Part shown: positions 1-14,139 of the stretch, one piece after another
Layout of the letters: each line of letters starts with the position of its first letter
Position numbering within the stretch: the first letter of the stretch is position 1
NCBI RefSeq assembly: GCF_050947335.1
Contig: NW_027473584.1
Span: 1 to 64,000, forward strand
Source of the DNA: Megachile rotundata
Lineage: Eukaryota > Arthropoda > Insecta > Hymenoptera > Megachilidae
Length of the DNA: 64,000 bases
Reading direction: 5' to 3'
Notes under the pieces: generated by a model
The model's input: only the letters and a program-made list of their open reading frames with translations
What the model was told of the DNA's origin: nothing
Database searches by the model: none
Translations under genes and position numbers: made by a program

Positions 1-83
1 CCATATTATGCTTATACTATCGATAGAACGACAATTACTTTACTTGTTACTCTTACTATTATCAATCTAACTCATATTATTAA
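1..83 (+). repeat. Representative T-type monomer
   Basis: This first monomer shows the T subtype: CTATCGATAG at 17-26, then TTTACTTGTTACTC and a CTTACTATT tract. The 10-base core is a perfect palindrome. T monomers usually end in TTGG rather than TTAG when followed by a G-type monomer, although this one ends in TTAA. The same subtype is seen at 499, 1,993, 4,319, 4,651, 4,983 and many later places. Confidence 0.85.
17..26. other. CTATCGATAG palindrome (first instance of many)
   Basis: This is a perfect 10-base palindrome containing TATCGATA. The 8-base core recurs in the monomers with TATACTATCGATAG or TATATTATCGATAG, for example at 515-524, so many copies occur across the window. TATCGATA is the known Drosophila DRE motif bound by DREF, and CGATA is bound by BEAF-32. 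Whether it acts here is unknown, because the organism is unknown and the motif may be a chance feature of the monomer. Confidence 0.6.
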
Positions 84-581
84 CCATATTATGCTTATAT
101 GATCGATTGAACGAAGATTACTGTACTTATTACTCTTATTATTATCAATCTAACTCATATTATTAGCCATATTATGCTTATATGATCGACTGAACGACAA
201 TTTCTATACTTGTTACTCTCATTAATATCAATCAAACTCATATTATTAGCCATATTATGCTTATATGATCGATAGAACGAAGATTACAGTACTTATTACT
301 CTTATTATTACCAATCTAACTCATATTATTAGCCATATTATGCTTATATGATCGATTGAACGACAATTTCTATACTTGCTACTCTCATTATTATCAATCT
401 AACTCATATTATTAGCCATATTATGCTTATATGATCGATAGAACGACAATTACTATACTCATTACTCTTATTATTATCAATCTAACTCATATTATTAGCC
501 ATATTATGCTTATACTATCGATAGAACGACAATTACTTTACTTGTTACTCTTACTATTATCAATCTAACTCATATTATTGG

Positions 582-664
582 CCATATTATGCTTATATGA
601 TCGATTGAACGAGGATTACTGTACTTATTACTCTTATTATTACCAATCTAACTCATATTATTAG
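582..664 (+). repeat. Representative G-type monomer
   Basis: The subtype is marked by GAACGAGGATTACT in place of GAACGACAATTACT, and by ATTACCAATC in place of ATTATCAATC in many copies. The preceding monomer ends in TTGG. It follows a T monomer here and in most other places, so T-G behaves as an inherited pair. Confidence 0.8.
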
Positions 665-747
665 CCATATTATGCTTATATTATCGATAGAACGACAATT
701 ACTATACTTGTTACTCTTATTATTATCAATCTAACTCATATTATTGG

Positions 748-913
748 CCATATTATGTGGATATGATTGACAGGACGACAATTACTATACCCATTACTCT
801 TATTATTATCAATCTAACTCATATTATTAGCCATATTAAGCTTATATGATCGATAGAACGACAATTACAATACTTATTACTCTTATTATTATCAATCTAA
901 CTCATATTATTAG
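748..913 (+). repeat. Representative W-Z monomer pair
   Basis: The W monomer (748-830) has GTGGATATGAT instead of CTTATATGAT, a GGACGAC core and CCCATTACTC. The Z monomer (831-913) carries a HindIII-type AAGCTT and TTACAATACTTATTACTC. W is nearly always preceded by a monomer ending in GG. The pair recurs at 1,495, 5,488, 6,726, 8,297, 12,287 and about 27,920. Confidence 0.8.
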
Positions 914-1847
914 CCATATTATGCTTATATGATCGATTGAACGACAATTACTATACTTATTACTCTAATTAATATCAATCTAACTCATATTATTGGCCAT
1001 ATTATGTGGATATGATCGATAGGACGACAATTACTATTCTCGTTACTCTTATTATTATCAATCTAACTCATATTAATAGCCATATTATGCTTATATGATC
1101 GATTGAACGACAATTACTATACTTGTTACTCTCATTATTATCAATCTAACTCATATTATTAGCCATATAATGCTTATATGATCGATAGAACGACAATTGC
1201 TATACTTGTTACTCTCATTATTATCAATCTAACTCATATTATTAGCCATATAATGCTTATATGATCGATAGAACGACAATTGCTATACTTATTTCTCTTA
1301 TTATTATCAATCTAACTCATATTATTAGCCATATTATGCTTATATGATCGATTGATCGACAATTTCTATACTTGTTACTCTCATTATTATCAATCAAACT
1401 CATATTATTAGCCATATTATGCTTATATGATCGATAGAACGACAATTACTATACTTGTTACTCTTATTATTATCAATCTAACTCATATTAGTGGCCATAT
1501 TATGTGGATATGATTGATAGGACGACAATTACTATACCCATTACTCTTATTATTATCAATCTAACTCATATTATTAGCCATATTAAGCTTATATGATCGA
1601 TAGAACGACAATTACAATACTTATTACTCTTATTATTATCAATCTAACTCATATTATTAGCCATATTATGCTTATATGATCGATTGAACGACAATTACTA
1701 TACTTATTACTCTAATTAATATCAATCTAACTCATACTATTGGCCATATTATGTGGATATGATCGATAGGACGACAATTACTATTCTCGTTACTCTTATT
1801 ATTATCAATCTAACTCATATTAATAGCCATATTATGCTTATATGATC
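748..1847 (+). repeat. 9-monomer (747-bp) direct duplication
   Basis: The stretch at about 665-1,100 recurs at about 1,412-1,847 with a shift of 747 bp (nine monomers). Both copies hold the order B, W, Z, a CTAATTAATATC monomer and a W with CTATTCTCGTTAC. Visible differences include GACAGG against GATAGG in the first W and TTATTGG against TTAGTGG before it. Confidence 0.7.
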
Positions 1848-2324
1848 GATGGAACGACAATTACTATACTTATTACTCTAATTAATATCAATCTAACTCA
1901 TATTATTGGCCATATTATGTGGATATGATCGATAGGACGACAATTACTATACTCATTACTCTTATTATTATCAATCTAACTCATATTATTAGCCATATTA
2001 TGCTTATACTATCGATAGAACGACAATTACCTTACTTGTTACTCTTACTATTATCAATCTAACTCATATTATTGGCCATATTATGCTTATATGATCGATT
2101 GAACGAGGATTACTGTACTTATTACTCTTATTATTACTAATCTAACTCTTATTATAAGCCATATTATGCTTATATTATCGATAGAACGACAATTACTATA
2201 CTTGTTACTCTTATTATTATCAATCTTACTCATATTATTAGCCATATTATGCTTATATGATCGATTGAACGACAATTTCTAAACCTGTTACTTTCATTAT
2301 TATCAATCTAACTCATATTATTAG

Positions 2325-2408
2325 CCATATTATGCTTATATGATCGATAGTAATGACAATTACTATACTTATTACTCTTACTTTTATGAATCTAAATCAT
2401 ATTATTAG
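2325..2408 (+). repeat. 84-bp monomer, one-base insertion
   Basis: The core reads CGATAGTAATGAC where the related subtype has CGATAGAATGAC. The next anchor is at 2,409, so the monomer is one base long. The extra base explains the first phase shift in the array. Confidence 0.85.
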
Positions 2409-3653
2409 CCATATTATGCTTATATCATCGATTGAACGAAGATCACTGTACTTATTACTCTTATTATTATCAATCTAACTCATATTATTTGCCATATTAT
2501 GCTTATATGATCGATGGAACGACAATTACTACACTTATTACTCTTATTAATATCAATCTAACTCATATTATTGGCCATATTATGTGGATATGATCGATAG
2601 GACGACAATTACTATACTCACTACTCTTATTATTATCAATCTAACTCATATTATTAGCCATATTATGCTTATATGATCGATTGAACGACAATTACTACAC
2701 TTATTACTGTTATTATCATCAATCTAACTCATATTATTAGCCATATTATGCTTATATGATCGATAGAATGACAATTACTATACTTATTACTCTTACTTTT
2801 ACCAATCTAACTCATATTATTAGACATATTATGCTTATATGATCGATTGAACGACAATTTCTATACTTGTTACTCTCATTATTATCAATCTAACTCATAT
2901 TATTAGCCATATTATGCTTATATTATCGATAGAACGACAATTACTATACTTGTTACTCTCATTATTATCAATCTAACTCATATTATTAGCCATATTATGC
3001 TTATATTATCGATAGAACGACAATTGCTATACTTGTTACTCTTATTATTATCAATCTAACTCATATTATTAGCCATATTATGCTTACATGATCGATTGAA
3101 CGACAATTTCTAAACCTGTTACTTTCATTATTATCAATCTAACTCATATTATTAGCCATATTATGCTTATACTATCGATAGAACGACAATTACTTTACTT
3201 GTTACTCTTACTATTATCAATCTAACTCATATTATTAGACATATTATGCTTATATGATCGATTGAACGACAATTTCTATACTTGTTACTCTCATTATTAT
3301 CAATCTAACTCATATTATTAGCCATAATATGCTTATATTATCGATTGAACGAAGATTACTGTACTTATTTCTCTTATTATTACCAATCTAACTCATATTA
3401 TTAGCCATATTATGCTTATATTATCGATAGAACGACAATTACTATACTTGTTACTCTTATTATTATCAATCTAACTCATATTATTAGCCATATTAAGCTT
3501 ATATGATCGATTGAACGACAATTTCTATACTTGTTACTCTCATTATTATCAATCTAACTCATATTATTAGTCATATTATGCTTATATGATCGATAGAACG
3601 ACAATTACTGTACTCATTACTCTTATTATTATCAATCTAACTCATATTATTAG

Positions 3654-3737
3654 CCATACTATGCTTATACTATCGATAGAACGACAATTTACTTTACTTG
3701 TTACTCTTACTATTATCAATCTAACTCATATTATTGG
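3654..3737 (+). repeat. 84-bp T-type monomer, one-base insertion
   Basis: ACAATTTACTTTAC replaces ACAATTACTTTAC, with an added T in the T run near 3,688-3,690. The next anchor is at 3,738. No other copy with this insertion was noticed, so it looks private to this monomer. Confidence 0.85.
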
Positions 3738-4318
3738 CCATATTATGCTTATATGATCGGTTGAACGAGGATTACTGTACTTATTACTCTTATTATTACC
3801 AATCTATCTCATATTATTAGCCATATTATGCTTATATTATCGATAGAACGACAATTACTATACTTGTTACTCTTATTATTATCAATCTAACTCATATTAT
3901 TGGCCATATTAAGTGGATATGATCGATAGGACGACAATTACTATACCCATTACTCTTGTTATTATCAATCTAACTCATATTATTAGCCATATTATGCTTA
4001 TATGATCGATAGAACGACAATTACTATACTTATTACTCTTATTAATATCAATCTAACTCATATTAATGGCCATATTATGCTTATATGATCGATTGAACGA
4101 GGATTACTATACCTGTTACTCTTATTATTATCAATCTAACTCATATTATTAGACATATTATGCTTATATGATCGATTGAACGACAATTTCTATACTTGTT
4201 ACTCTCATTATTATCAATCTAACTCATATTATTAGCCATAATATGCTTATATTATCGATTGAACGAAGATTACTGTACTTATTACTCTTATTATTACCAA
4301 TCTAACTCATATTATGAG

Positions 4319-4982
4319 CCATATTATGCTTATACTATCGATAGAACGACAATTACTTTACTTGTTACTCTTACTATTATCAATCTAACTCATATTATTG
4401 GCCATATTATGCTTATATGATCGGTTGAACGGGGATTACTATACTTATTACTCTTATTATTACCAATCTATCTCATATTATTAGCCATATTATGCTTATA
4501 TTATCGATAGAACGACAATTACTATACTTGTTACTCTTATTATTATCAATCTAACTCATATTATTGGCCATATTAAGTGGATATGATCGATAGGACGACA
4601 ATTACTATACCCATTACTCTAATTATTATCAATCTTACTCATATTATTAGCCATATTATGCTTATACTATCGATAGAACGACAATTACTTTACTTGTTAC
4701 TCTTACTATTATCAATCTAACTCATATTATTGGCCATATTATGCTTATATGATCGGTTGAACGAGGATTACTATACTTATTACTCTTATTATTACCAATC
4801 TATCTCATATTATTAGCCATATTATGCTTATATTATCGATAGAACGACAATTACTATACTTGTTACTCTTATTATTATCAATCTAACTCATATTATTGGC
4901 CATATTAAGTGGATATGATCGATAGGACGACAATTACTATACCCATTACTCTAATTATTATCAATCTTACTCATATTATTAG
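4319..4982 (+). repeat. Two tandem copies of a 332-bp four-monomer unit
   Basis: Copies at 4,319-4,650 and 4,651-4,982 each contain T, G (with GATCGGTTGAACG), a TATTATCGATAG monomer and a W variant with TTAAGTGGATATG. Both share the rare tract CTCTAATTATTATC and AATCTTACTC at the end. The one difference I see is GGGG against GAGG in the G monomer. Related four- or five-monomer runs occur at 3,654, 6,477, about 9,960 and about 27,680. Confidence 0.8.
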
Positions 4983-7900
4983 CCATATTATGCTTATACT
5001 ATCGATAGAACGACAATTACTTTACTTGTTACTCTTACTATTATCAATCTAACTCATATTATTGGCCATATTATGCTTATATGATCGATTGAACGAGGAT
5101 TACTGTACTTATTACTCTTATTATTACCAATCTAACTCATATTATTAGCCATATTATGCTTATATTATCGATAGAACGACAATTACTATACTTGTTACTC
5201 TTATTATTATCAATCTAACTCATATTATTAGCCATAGAATGCTTATATGATCGATAGAACGACAATTGCTATACTTGTTACTCTTATTATTATCAATCTA
5301 ACTCATATTATTGGCCATATTATGCTTATATGATCGATTGAACGAGGATTACTGTTCTTATTACTCTTATTATTACCAATCTATCTCATATTATTAGCCA
5401 TATTATGCTTATATTATCGATAGAACGACAATTACTATACTTGTTACTCTTATTATTATCAATCTAACTCATATTATTGGCCATATTAAGTGGATATGAT
5501 CGATAGGACGACAATTACTATACCCATTACTCTTATTATTATCAATCTAACTCATATTATTAGCCATATTAAGCTTATATGATCGATAGAACGACAATTA
5601 CAATACTTATTACTCTTATTATTATCAATCTAACTCATATTATTAGCCATATTATGCTTATATGATCGATTGAACGAAGATTACTGTACTTATTACTCTT
5701 ATTATTATCAATCTAACTCATATTATTAGCCATATTATGCTTATATGATCGACTGAACGATAATTTCTATACTTGTTACTCTCATTAATATCAATCAAAC
5801 TCATATTATTAGCCATATTATGCTTATATGATCGATAGAACGAAGATTACTGTACTTATTACTCTTATTATTACCAATCTAACTCATATTATTAGCCATA
5901 TTATGCTTATATGATCGATTGAACGACAATTTCTATACTTGTTGCTCTCATTATTATCAATCTAACTCATATTATTAGCCATATTATGCTTATATGATCG
6001 ATAGAACGACAATTGCTATACTTGTTACTCTTATTATTATCAATCTAACTCATATTATTAACCATATTATGCTTATATGATCGATTGAACGAAGATTACT
6101 GTACTTATTACTCTTATTATTATCAATCTAACTCATATTATTAACCATATTATGCTTATATGATCGATTGAACGAAGATTACTGTACTTATTACTCTTGT
6201 TATTATCAATCTAACTCATATTATTTGCCATATTATGCTTATATGATCGATAGAACGACAATTACTATACTTGTTACTCTTATTATTATCAATCTAACTC
6301 ATATTATTAGACATATTATGCTTATATGATTGATTGAACGACAATTTGTATAGTTGTTACTCTCATTATTATCAATCTAACTCATATTATTAGCCATAAT
6401 ATGCTTATATTATCGATTGAACGAAGATTACTGTACTTATTACTCTTATTATTACCAATCTAACTCATATTATTAGCCATATTATGCTTATACTATCGAT
6501 AGAACGACAATTACTTTACTTGTTACTCTTACTATTATCAATCTAACTCATATTATTGGCCATATTATGCTTATATGATCGGTCGAACGAGGATTACTGT
6601 ACTTACTACTCTTATTATTACCAATCTATCTCATATTATTAGCCATATTATGCTTATATTATCGATAGAACGACAATTACTATACTTGTTACTCTTATTA
6701 TTATCAATCTAACTCATATTATTGGCCATATTAAGTGGATATGATCGATAGGACGACAATTACTATACCCCTTACTCTTATTATTATCAATCTAACTCAT
6801 ATTATTAGCCATATTAAGCTTATATGATCGATAGAACGACAATTACAATACTTATTACTCTTATTATTATCAATCTAACTCATATTATTAGCCATATTAT
6901 GCTTATATGATCGATAGAACGACAATTACTATACTTATTACTCTCATTAATATCAATCTAACTCATATTATTGGCCATATTATGTGTATATGATCGATAG
7001 GACGACAATTACTATACTCATTACTCTTATTATTATCAATCTTACTCATATTATTAGCCATATTATGCTTATACTATCGATAGAACGACCACTACTTTAC
7101 TTGTTACTCTTACTATTATCAATCTAACTCATATTATTGGCCATATTATGCTTATATGATCGATTGAACGAGGATTACTGTACTTATTACTCTTTTTATT
7201 ACCAATCTAACTCATATTATTAGCCATATTATGCTTATATTATCGATAGAACGACAATTACTATACTTGTTACTCTTATTATTATCAAACTAACTCATAT
7301 TACTAGCCATATTATGCTTATATGATCGATTGAGCGACAATTCCTATACTTGTTACTCTCATTATTATCAATCTAACACATATTATTAGCCATATTATGC
7401 TTATATGATCGATAGAACGACAATTACTATACTTATTACTCTTATTATTATCAATCTAACTCATATTATTAGCCATATTATGCTTATATGATCGATTGAA
7501 CGACAATTTCTACACTTATTACTGTTACTATTATCAATCTAACTCATATTATTAGCCATATTATGCTTATATGATCGATTGAACGACAATTACTATACTT
7601 GTTACTCTCATTATTATCAATCTAACTCATATTATTAGCCATATAATGCTTATATGATCGATAGAACGACAATTGCTATACTTGTTACTCTTATTATTAT
7701 CAATCTAACTCATATTATTAGCCATATTATGCTTATATGATCGATTGAACGAAGATTACTGTACTTATTACTCTTACTATTATCAATCTAACTCATATTA
7801 TTAGCCATATTATGCTTATATGATCGATAGAACGACAATTACTATACTTATTACTCTTATTAATATCAATCTAACTCATATTAATGGCCATATTCTGCTT

Positions 7901-10900
7901 ATATGTTCGATTGAACGAGGATTACTATACCTGTTACTCTTATTATTATCAATCTAACTCATATTATTAGACATATTATGCTTATATGATCGATTGAACG
8001 ACAATTTCTATACTTGTTACTCTCATTATTATCAATCTAACTCATATTATTAGCCATAATATGCTTATATTATCGATTGAACGAAGATTACTGTACTTAT
8101 TACTCTTATTATTACCAATCTAACTCATATTATTAGCCATATTATGCTTATACTATCGATAGAACGACAATTACTTTACTTGTTACTCTTACTATTATCA
8201 ATCTAACTCATATTATTGGCCATATTATGCTTATATGATCGGTTGAACGAGGATTACTGTACTTGTTACTCTTATTATTATCAATCTAACTCATATTATT
8301 GGCCATATTATGTGGATATGATTGATAGGACGACAATTACTATACCCATTACTCTTATTATTATCAATCTAACTCATATTATTAGCCATATTAAGCTTAT
8401 ATGATCGATAGAACGACAATTACAATACTTATTACTCTTATTATTATCAATCTAACTCATATTATTAGCCATATTATGCTTATATGATCGATTGAACGAC
8501 AATTACTATACTTATTACTCTAATTAATATTAATCTAACTCATATTATTGGCCATATTATGTGGATATGATCGATAGGACGACAATTACTATACTCATTA
8601 CTCTTATTATTATCAATCTAACTCATATTATTCGCCATATTATGCTTATATGATCGATTGAACGACAATTACTATACTTGTTACTCTCATTATTATCAAT
8701 CTAACTCATATTATTAGCCATATAATGCTTATATGATCGATAGAATGACAATTACTATACTTATTACTCTTACTTTTATGAATCTAAATCATATTATTAG
8801 CCATATTATGCTTATATGATCGATTGAACGAAGATTACTGTACTTATTACTGTTATTATTATCAATCTAACTCATATTATTTGCCATATTATGCTTATAT
8901 TATCGATAGAACGACAATTACTATACTTGTTACTCTTATTATTATCAATCTAACTCATATTATTAGCCATATTATGCTTATATTATCGATAGAACGACAA
9001 TTACTATACTTGTTACTCTTATTATTATCAATCTAACTCATATTATTGACCATATTATGCTTATATGATCGATTCAACGAGGATTACTGTACATATTATT
9101 CTTATTATTACCAATCTAACTCGTATTATTAGCCATATTATGCTTATATTATCGATAGAACGACAATTACCATACTTGTTACTCTTATTATTATCAATCT
9201 AACTCATATTATTAGCCATATTATGCTTATATGATCGATTGAACGACAATTTCTATACTTGTTACTCTCATTATTATCAATCTAACTCATATTATTAGCC
9301 ATATTATGCTTATATGATCGATAGAACGACAGTTACTTTACTCATTACTCTTATTATTATCAATCTAACTCATATTATTAGCCATATTATGCTTATACTA
9401 TCGATAGAACGACAATTACTTTACTTGTTACTCTTACTATTATCAATCTAACTCATATTATTGGCCATATTATGCTTATATGATCGATTGAACGAGGACT
9501 ACTGTACTTATTACTCTTATTATTACCAATCTAACTCATATTATAAGCCATATTATGCTTATATTATGGATAGAACGACAATTACTATACTTGTTACTCT
9601 TATTATTATCAATCTTACTCATATTATTAGCCATATTATGCTTATATGATCGATTGAACGACAATTTCCAAACCTGTTACTTTCATTATTATCAATCTAA
9701 CTCATATTATTAGCCATATTATGCTTATATGATCGATAGAATGACAATTACTATACTTATTACTCTTACTTTTATGAATTTAACTCATATTATTAGCCAT
9801 ATTATGCTTATATGATCGATGGAACGACAATTACTACACTTATTACTCTTATTAATATCAATCTAACTCATATTATTGGCCATATTATGTGGATATGATC
9901 GATAGGACGACAACTACTATACTCATTACTCTTATTATTATCAATCTAACTCATATTATTAGCCATATTATGCTTATACTATCGATAGAACGACAATTAC
10001 TTTACTTGTTACTCTTACTATTATCAATCTAACTCATATTATTGGCCATATTATGCTTATATGATCGGTTGAACGAGGATTACTGTACTTATTACTCTTA
10101 TTATTACCAATCTATCTCATATTATTAGCCATATGATGCTTATATTATCGATAGAACGACAATTACTATACCTGTTACTCTTATTATTATCAATCTAACT
10201 CATATTATTGGCCATATTAAGTGGATATGATCGATAGGACGACAATTACTATACCCATTACTCTTATTATTATCAATCTAACTCATATTATTAGCCATGT
10301 TAAGCTTATATGATCGATAGAACGACAATTACAATACTTATTACTCTTATTATTATCAATCTAACTCATATTATTAGCCATATTATGCTTATATGATCGA
10401 GAGAGCGACAATTACTGTACTCATTACTCTTATTATTACCAATCTAACTCATATTATTAGCCATATTATGCTTATACTATCGATAGAACGACAATTACTT
10501 TACTTGTTACTCTTACTATTATCAATCTAACTCATATTGTTAGCCATATTATGCTTATATGATCGATGGAACGACAATTACTATACTTATTACTCTTATT
10601 AATATCAATCTAACTCATACTATTGGCCATATTATGTGGATATGATCGATAGGATGACAATTACTATACTCATTACTCTTATTATTATCAATCTAACTCA
10701 TATTATTAGCCATATTATGCTTATATGATCGATTGAACGACAATTACTACACTTATTACTGTTATTATTATCAATCTAACTCATATTATTAGCCATATTA
10801 TGCTTATATGATCGATAGAATGACAATTACTATACTTATTACTCTTACTTTTACCAATCTAACTCATATTATTAGACATATTATGCTTATATGATCGATA

Positions 10901-13900
10901 GAACGACAATTACTGTACTTGTTACTCTTATTATTATCAATCTAACTCATATTATTAGCCATATTATGCTTATATGATCGATTGATCGACAATTAGTTTA
11001 CTTGTTACTCTTACTATTATCAATCTAACTCATATTATTGGCTATATTATGCTTATATGATCGATTGAACGAGGATTACTGTACTTATTACTCTTATTAT
11101 TACCAATCTAACTCATATTATTAGCCACATTATGCTTATATTATCGATAGAACGACAATTACTATATTTGTTACTCTTATTATTACCAATCTAACTCATA
11201 TTATTAGCCATATTATGCTTAAATTATCGATAGAACGACAATTACTGTACTTGTTACTCTTATTATTATCAATCTAACTCATATTACTAGCCATATTATG
11301 CTTATATGATCGATTGAGCGACAATTCCTATACTTGTTACTCTCATTATTATCAATCTAACACATATTATTAGACATATTATGCTTATATGATCGATAGA
11401 ACGACAATTACTATACTTACTACTCTTATTATTATCAATCTAACTCATATTATTAGCCATATTATGCTTATATGATCGATTGAACGACAATTACTACACT
11501 TATTACTGTTACTATTATCAATCTAACTCATATTATTAGCCATATTATGCTTATATGATCGACAGGACGACAATTACTATACTCATTACTCTTATTATTA
11601 TCAATCTAACTCATATTATTAGCCATATTATGCTTATATGATCGATTGAACGACAATTACTATACTTGTTACTCTCATTATTATCAATCTAACTCATATT
11701 ATTAGACATATTATGCTTATATGATCGATTGAACGAAGATTACTATACTTATTACTCTTATTATTATCAATCTAACTCATATTATTAGCCATATTATGCT
11801 TATATGATCGATTGAACGGCAATTACTATACTTATTACTCTTATTATTATCAATCTAACTCATATTATTAGCCATATTATGCTTATATGATCGATAGAAC
11901 GACAATTGCTATACTTGTTACTCTTATTATTATCAATCTAACTCATATTATTAACCATATTATGCTTATATGATCGATTGAACGAAGATTACTGTACTCA
12001 TTACTCTTATTATTATCAATCTAACTCATATTATTAACCATATTATGCTTATATGATCGATTGAACGAAGATTACTGTACTTATTACTCTTGTTATTATC
12101 AATCTAACTCATATTATTTGCCATATTATGCTTATATGATCGATAGAACGACAATTACTATACTTATTACTCTTATTATTACCAATCTAACTCATATTAT
12201 TAGCCATATTATGCTTATATTATCGATAGAACGACAATTACGATACTTGTTACTCTTATTATTATCAATCTAACTCATATTATTGGCCATATTATGTGGA
12301 TATGATTGATAGGACGACAATTACTATACCCATTACTCTTATTTTTATCAATCTAACTCATATTATTAGCCATATTAAGCTTATATGATCGATAGAACGA
12401 CAATTACAATACTTATTACTCTTATTATTATCAACCTAACTCATATTATTAGCCATATTATGCTTATATGATCGATGGAACGACAATTACTATACTTGTT
12501 ACTCTCATTATTATCAATCTAACTCATATTATTAGCCATATAATGCTTATATGATCGATAGAACGACAACTACTATACTTATTACTCTTACTTTTATGAA
12601 TCTAACTCATATTATTAGCCATATAATGCTTATATGATCGATAGAACGACAATTGCTATACTCATTACTCTTATTATTATCAATCTAACTCATATTATTA
12701 GCCATATTATGCTTATATTATCGATAGAACGACAATTACTATACTTGTTACTCTTATTAGTATCAATCTAACTCATATTATTAGCCATATTATGCTTATA
12801 TGATCGATTGAACGACAATTTCTAAACCTGTTACTTTCATTATTATCAATCAAACTCATATTATTAGCCATATTATGCTTATATGATCGATTGAGCGACA
12901 ATTTCTATACTTGTTACTCTTATTAATATCAATCTAACTCATATTATTAGCCATATTATGCTTATATGATCGATAGAACGACAATTACCATACTTGTTAC
13001 TCTTATTATTATCGATCTAACCTATATTATTAGCCATATTATGCTTAAGTGATCGATAGAGCGACAATTACTATACCTGTTACTCTTATTATTATCAATC
13101 TAACTCATATTATTAGCCATATTATGCTTGTATGATCGATTGAACGACAATTTCTAAACCTGTTACTTTCATTATTATCAATCTAACTCATATTATTAGC
13201 CATATTATGCTTATATGATCGATAGAATGACAATTACTATACTTATTAATCTTACTTTTATCAATCTAACTCATATTATTAGCCATATTATGCTTATATG
13301 ATCGATTGAACGACAATTACTATACTTGTTACTCTCATTATTATCAATCTAACTCATATTATTAGCCATATTATGCTTATATTATCGATAGAACGACAAT
13401 TACTATACCTGTTACTATTATTATTATCAATCTAACTCATATTATTAGCCATATTATGCTTGTATGATCGATTGAACGACAATTTCTAAACCTGTTACTT
13501 TCATTATTATCAATCTAACTCATATTATTAGCCATATTATGCTTAAATTATCGATAGAACGACAATTACTATACTTGTTACTCTTATTATTATCAATCTA
13601 ACTCATATTATTAGCCATATTATGCTTATATGATCGATTGAACGAAGATTACTGTACTTATTACACTTATTATTACCAATCTAACTCATATTATTAGCCA
13701 TATTATGCTTATATTATCGATAGAACGACATATACTATGCTTGTTACTCATATTATTATCAATCTAACTCATATCATTCGCCATATTATGCTTATATGAT
13801 CGATTGAACGACAATTACTATACTTGTTACTCTTACTATTATCAATGTAACTCATACTATTAGCCATATTATGCTTATATGATCGATTGAACGAAGATTA

Positions 13901-14139
13901 CTGTACTTATTACTCTTATTATTATCAATCTAACTCATATTATTGGCCATATTATGCTTATATTATCGATAGAACGACAATTACTATACTTGTTACTCTT
14001 ATTATTATCAATCTAACTCATATTATTAGCCATATTATGCTTATATGATCGATTGAACGACAATTTCTAAACCTGTTACTCTCATTATTATCAATCTAAC
14101 ACATATTATTAGCCATATTATGCTTATATGATCGATAGA

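Larger units (their letters stand above)
1..13600 (+). repeat. Satellite domain I: short-cassette region
   Basis: About 164 monomers with no gene. The order of subtypes is shuffled at a scale of 2-9 monomers, and I saw no repeat unit above about 1 kb. Frequent subtypes are T (ATCGATAG core with TTTACTTG, as at 1), G (GAACGAGGATTACT, as at 582), W (GTGGATATGAT with GATAGGACG, as at 748) and Z (carrying AAGCTT, as at 831). T is usually followed by G, and W by Z. There are two 84-bp monomers here and no truncated ones. Duplications within the domain are small, for example about 1,910-2,420 resembling about 9,300-9,810. Confidence 0.75.

Noticed and set aside
2087..12273. Other short open frames of 62-70 codons on both strands in the first 13 kb
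   Set aside because: They follow monomer periodicity, change frame every 83 bases and show no coding signal. They are accidents of stop-codon loss in variant monomers.
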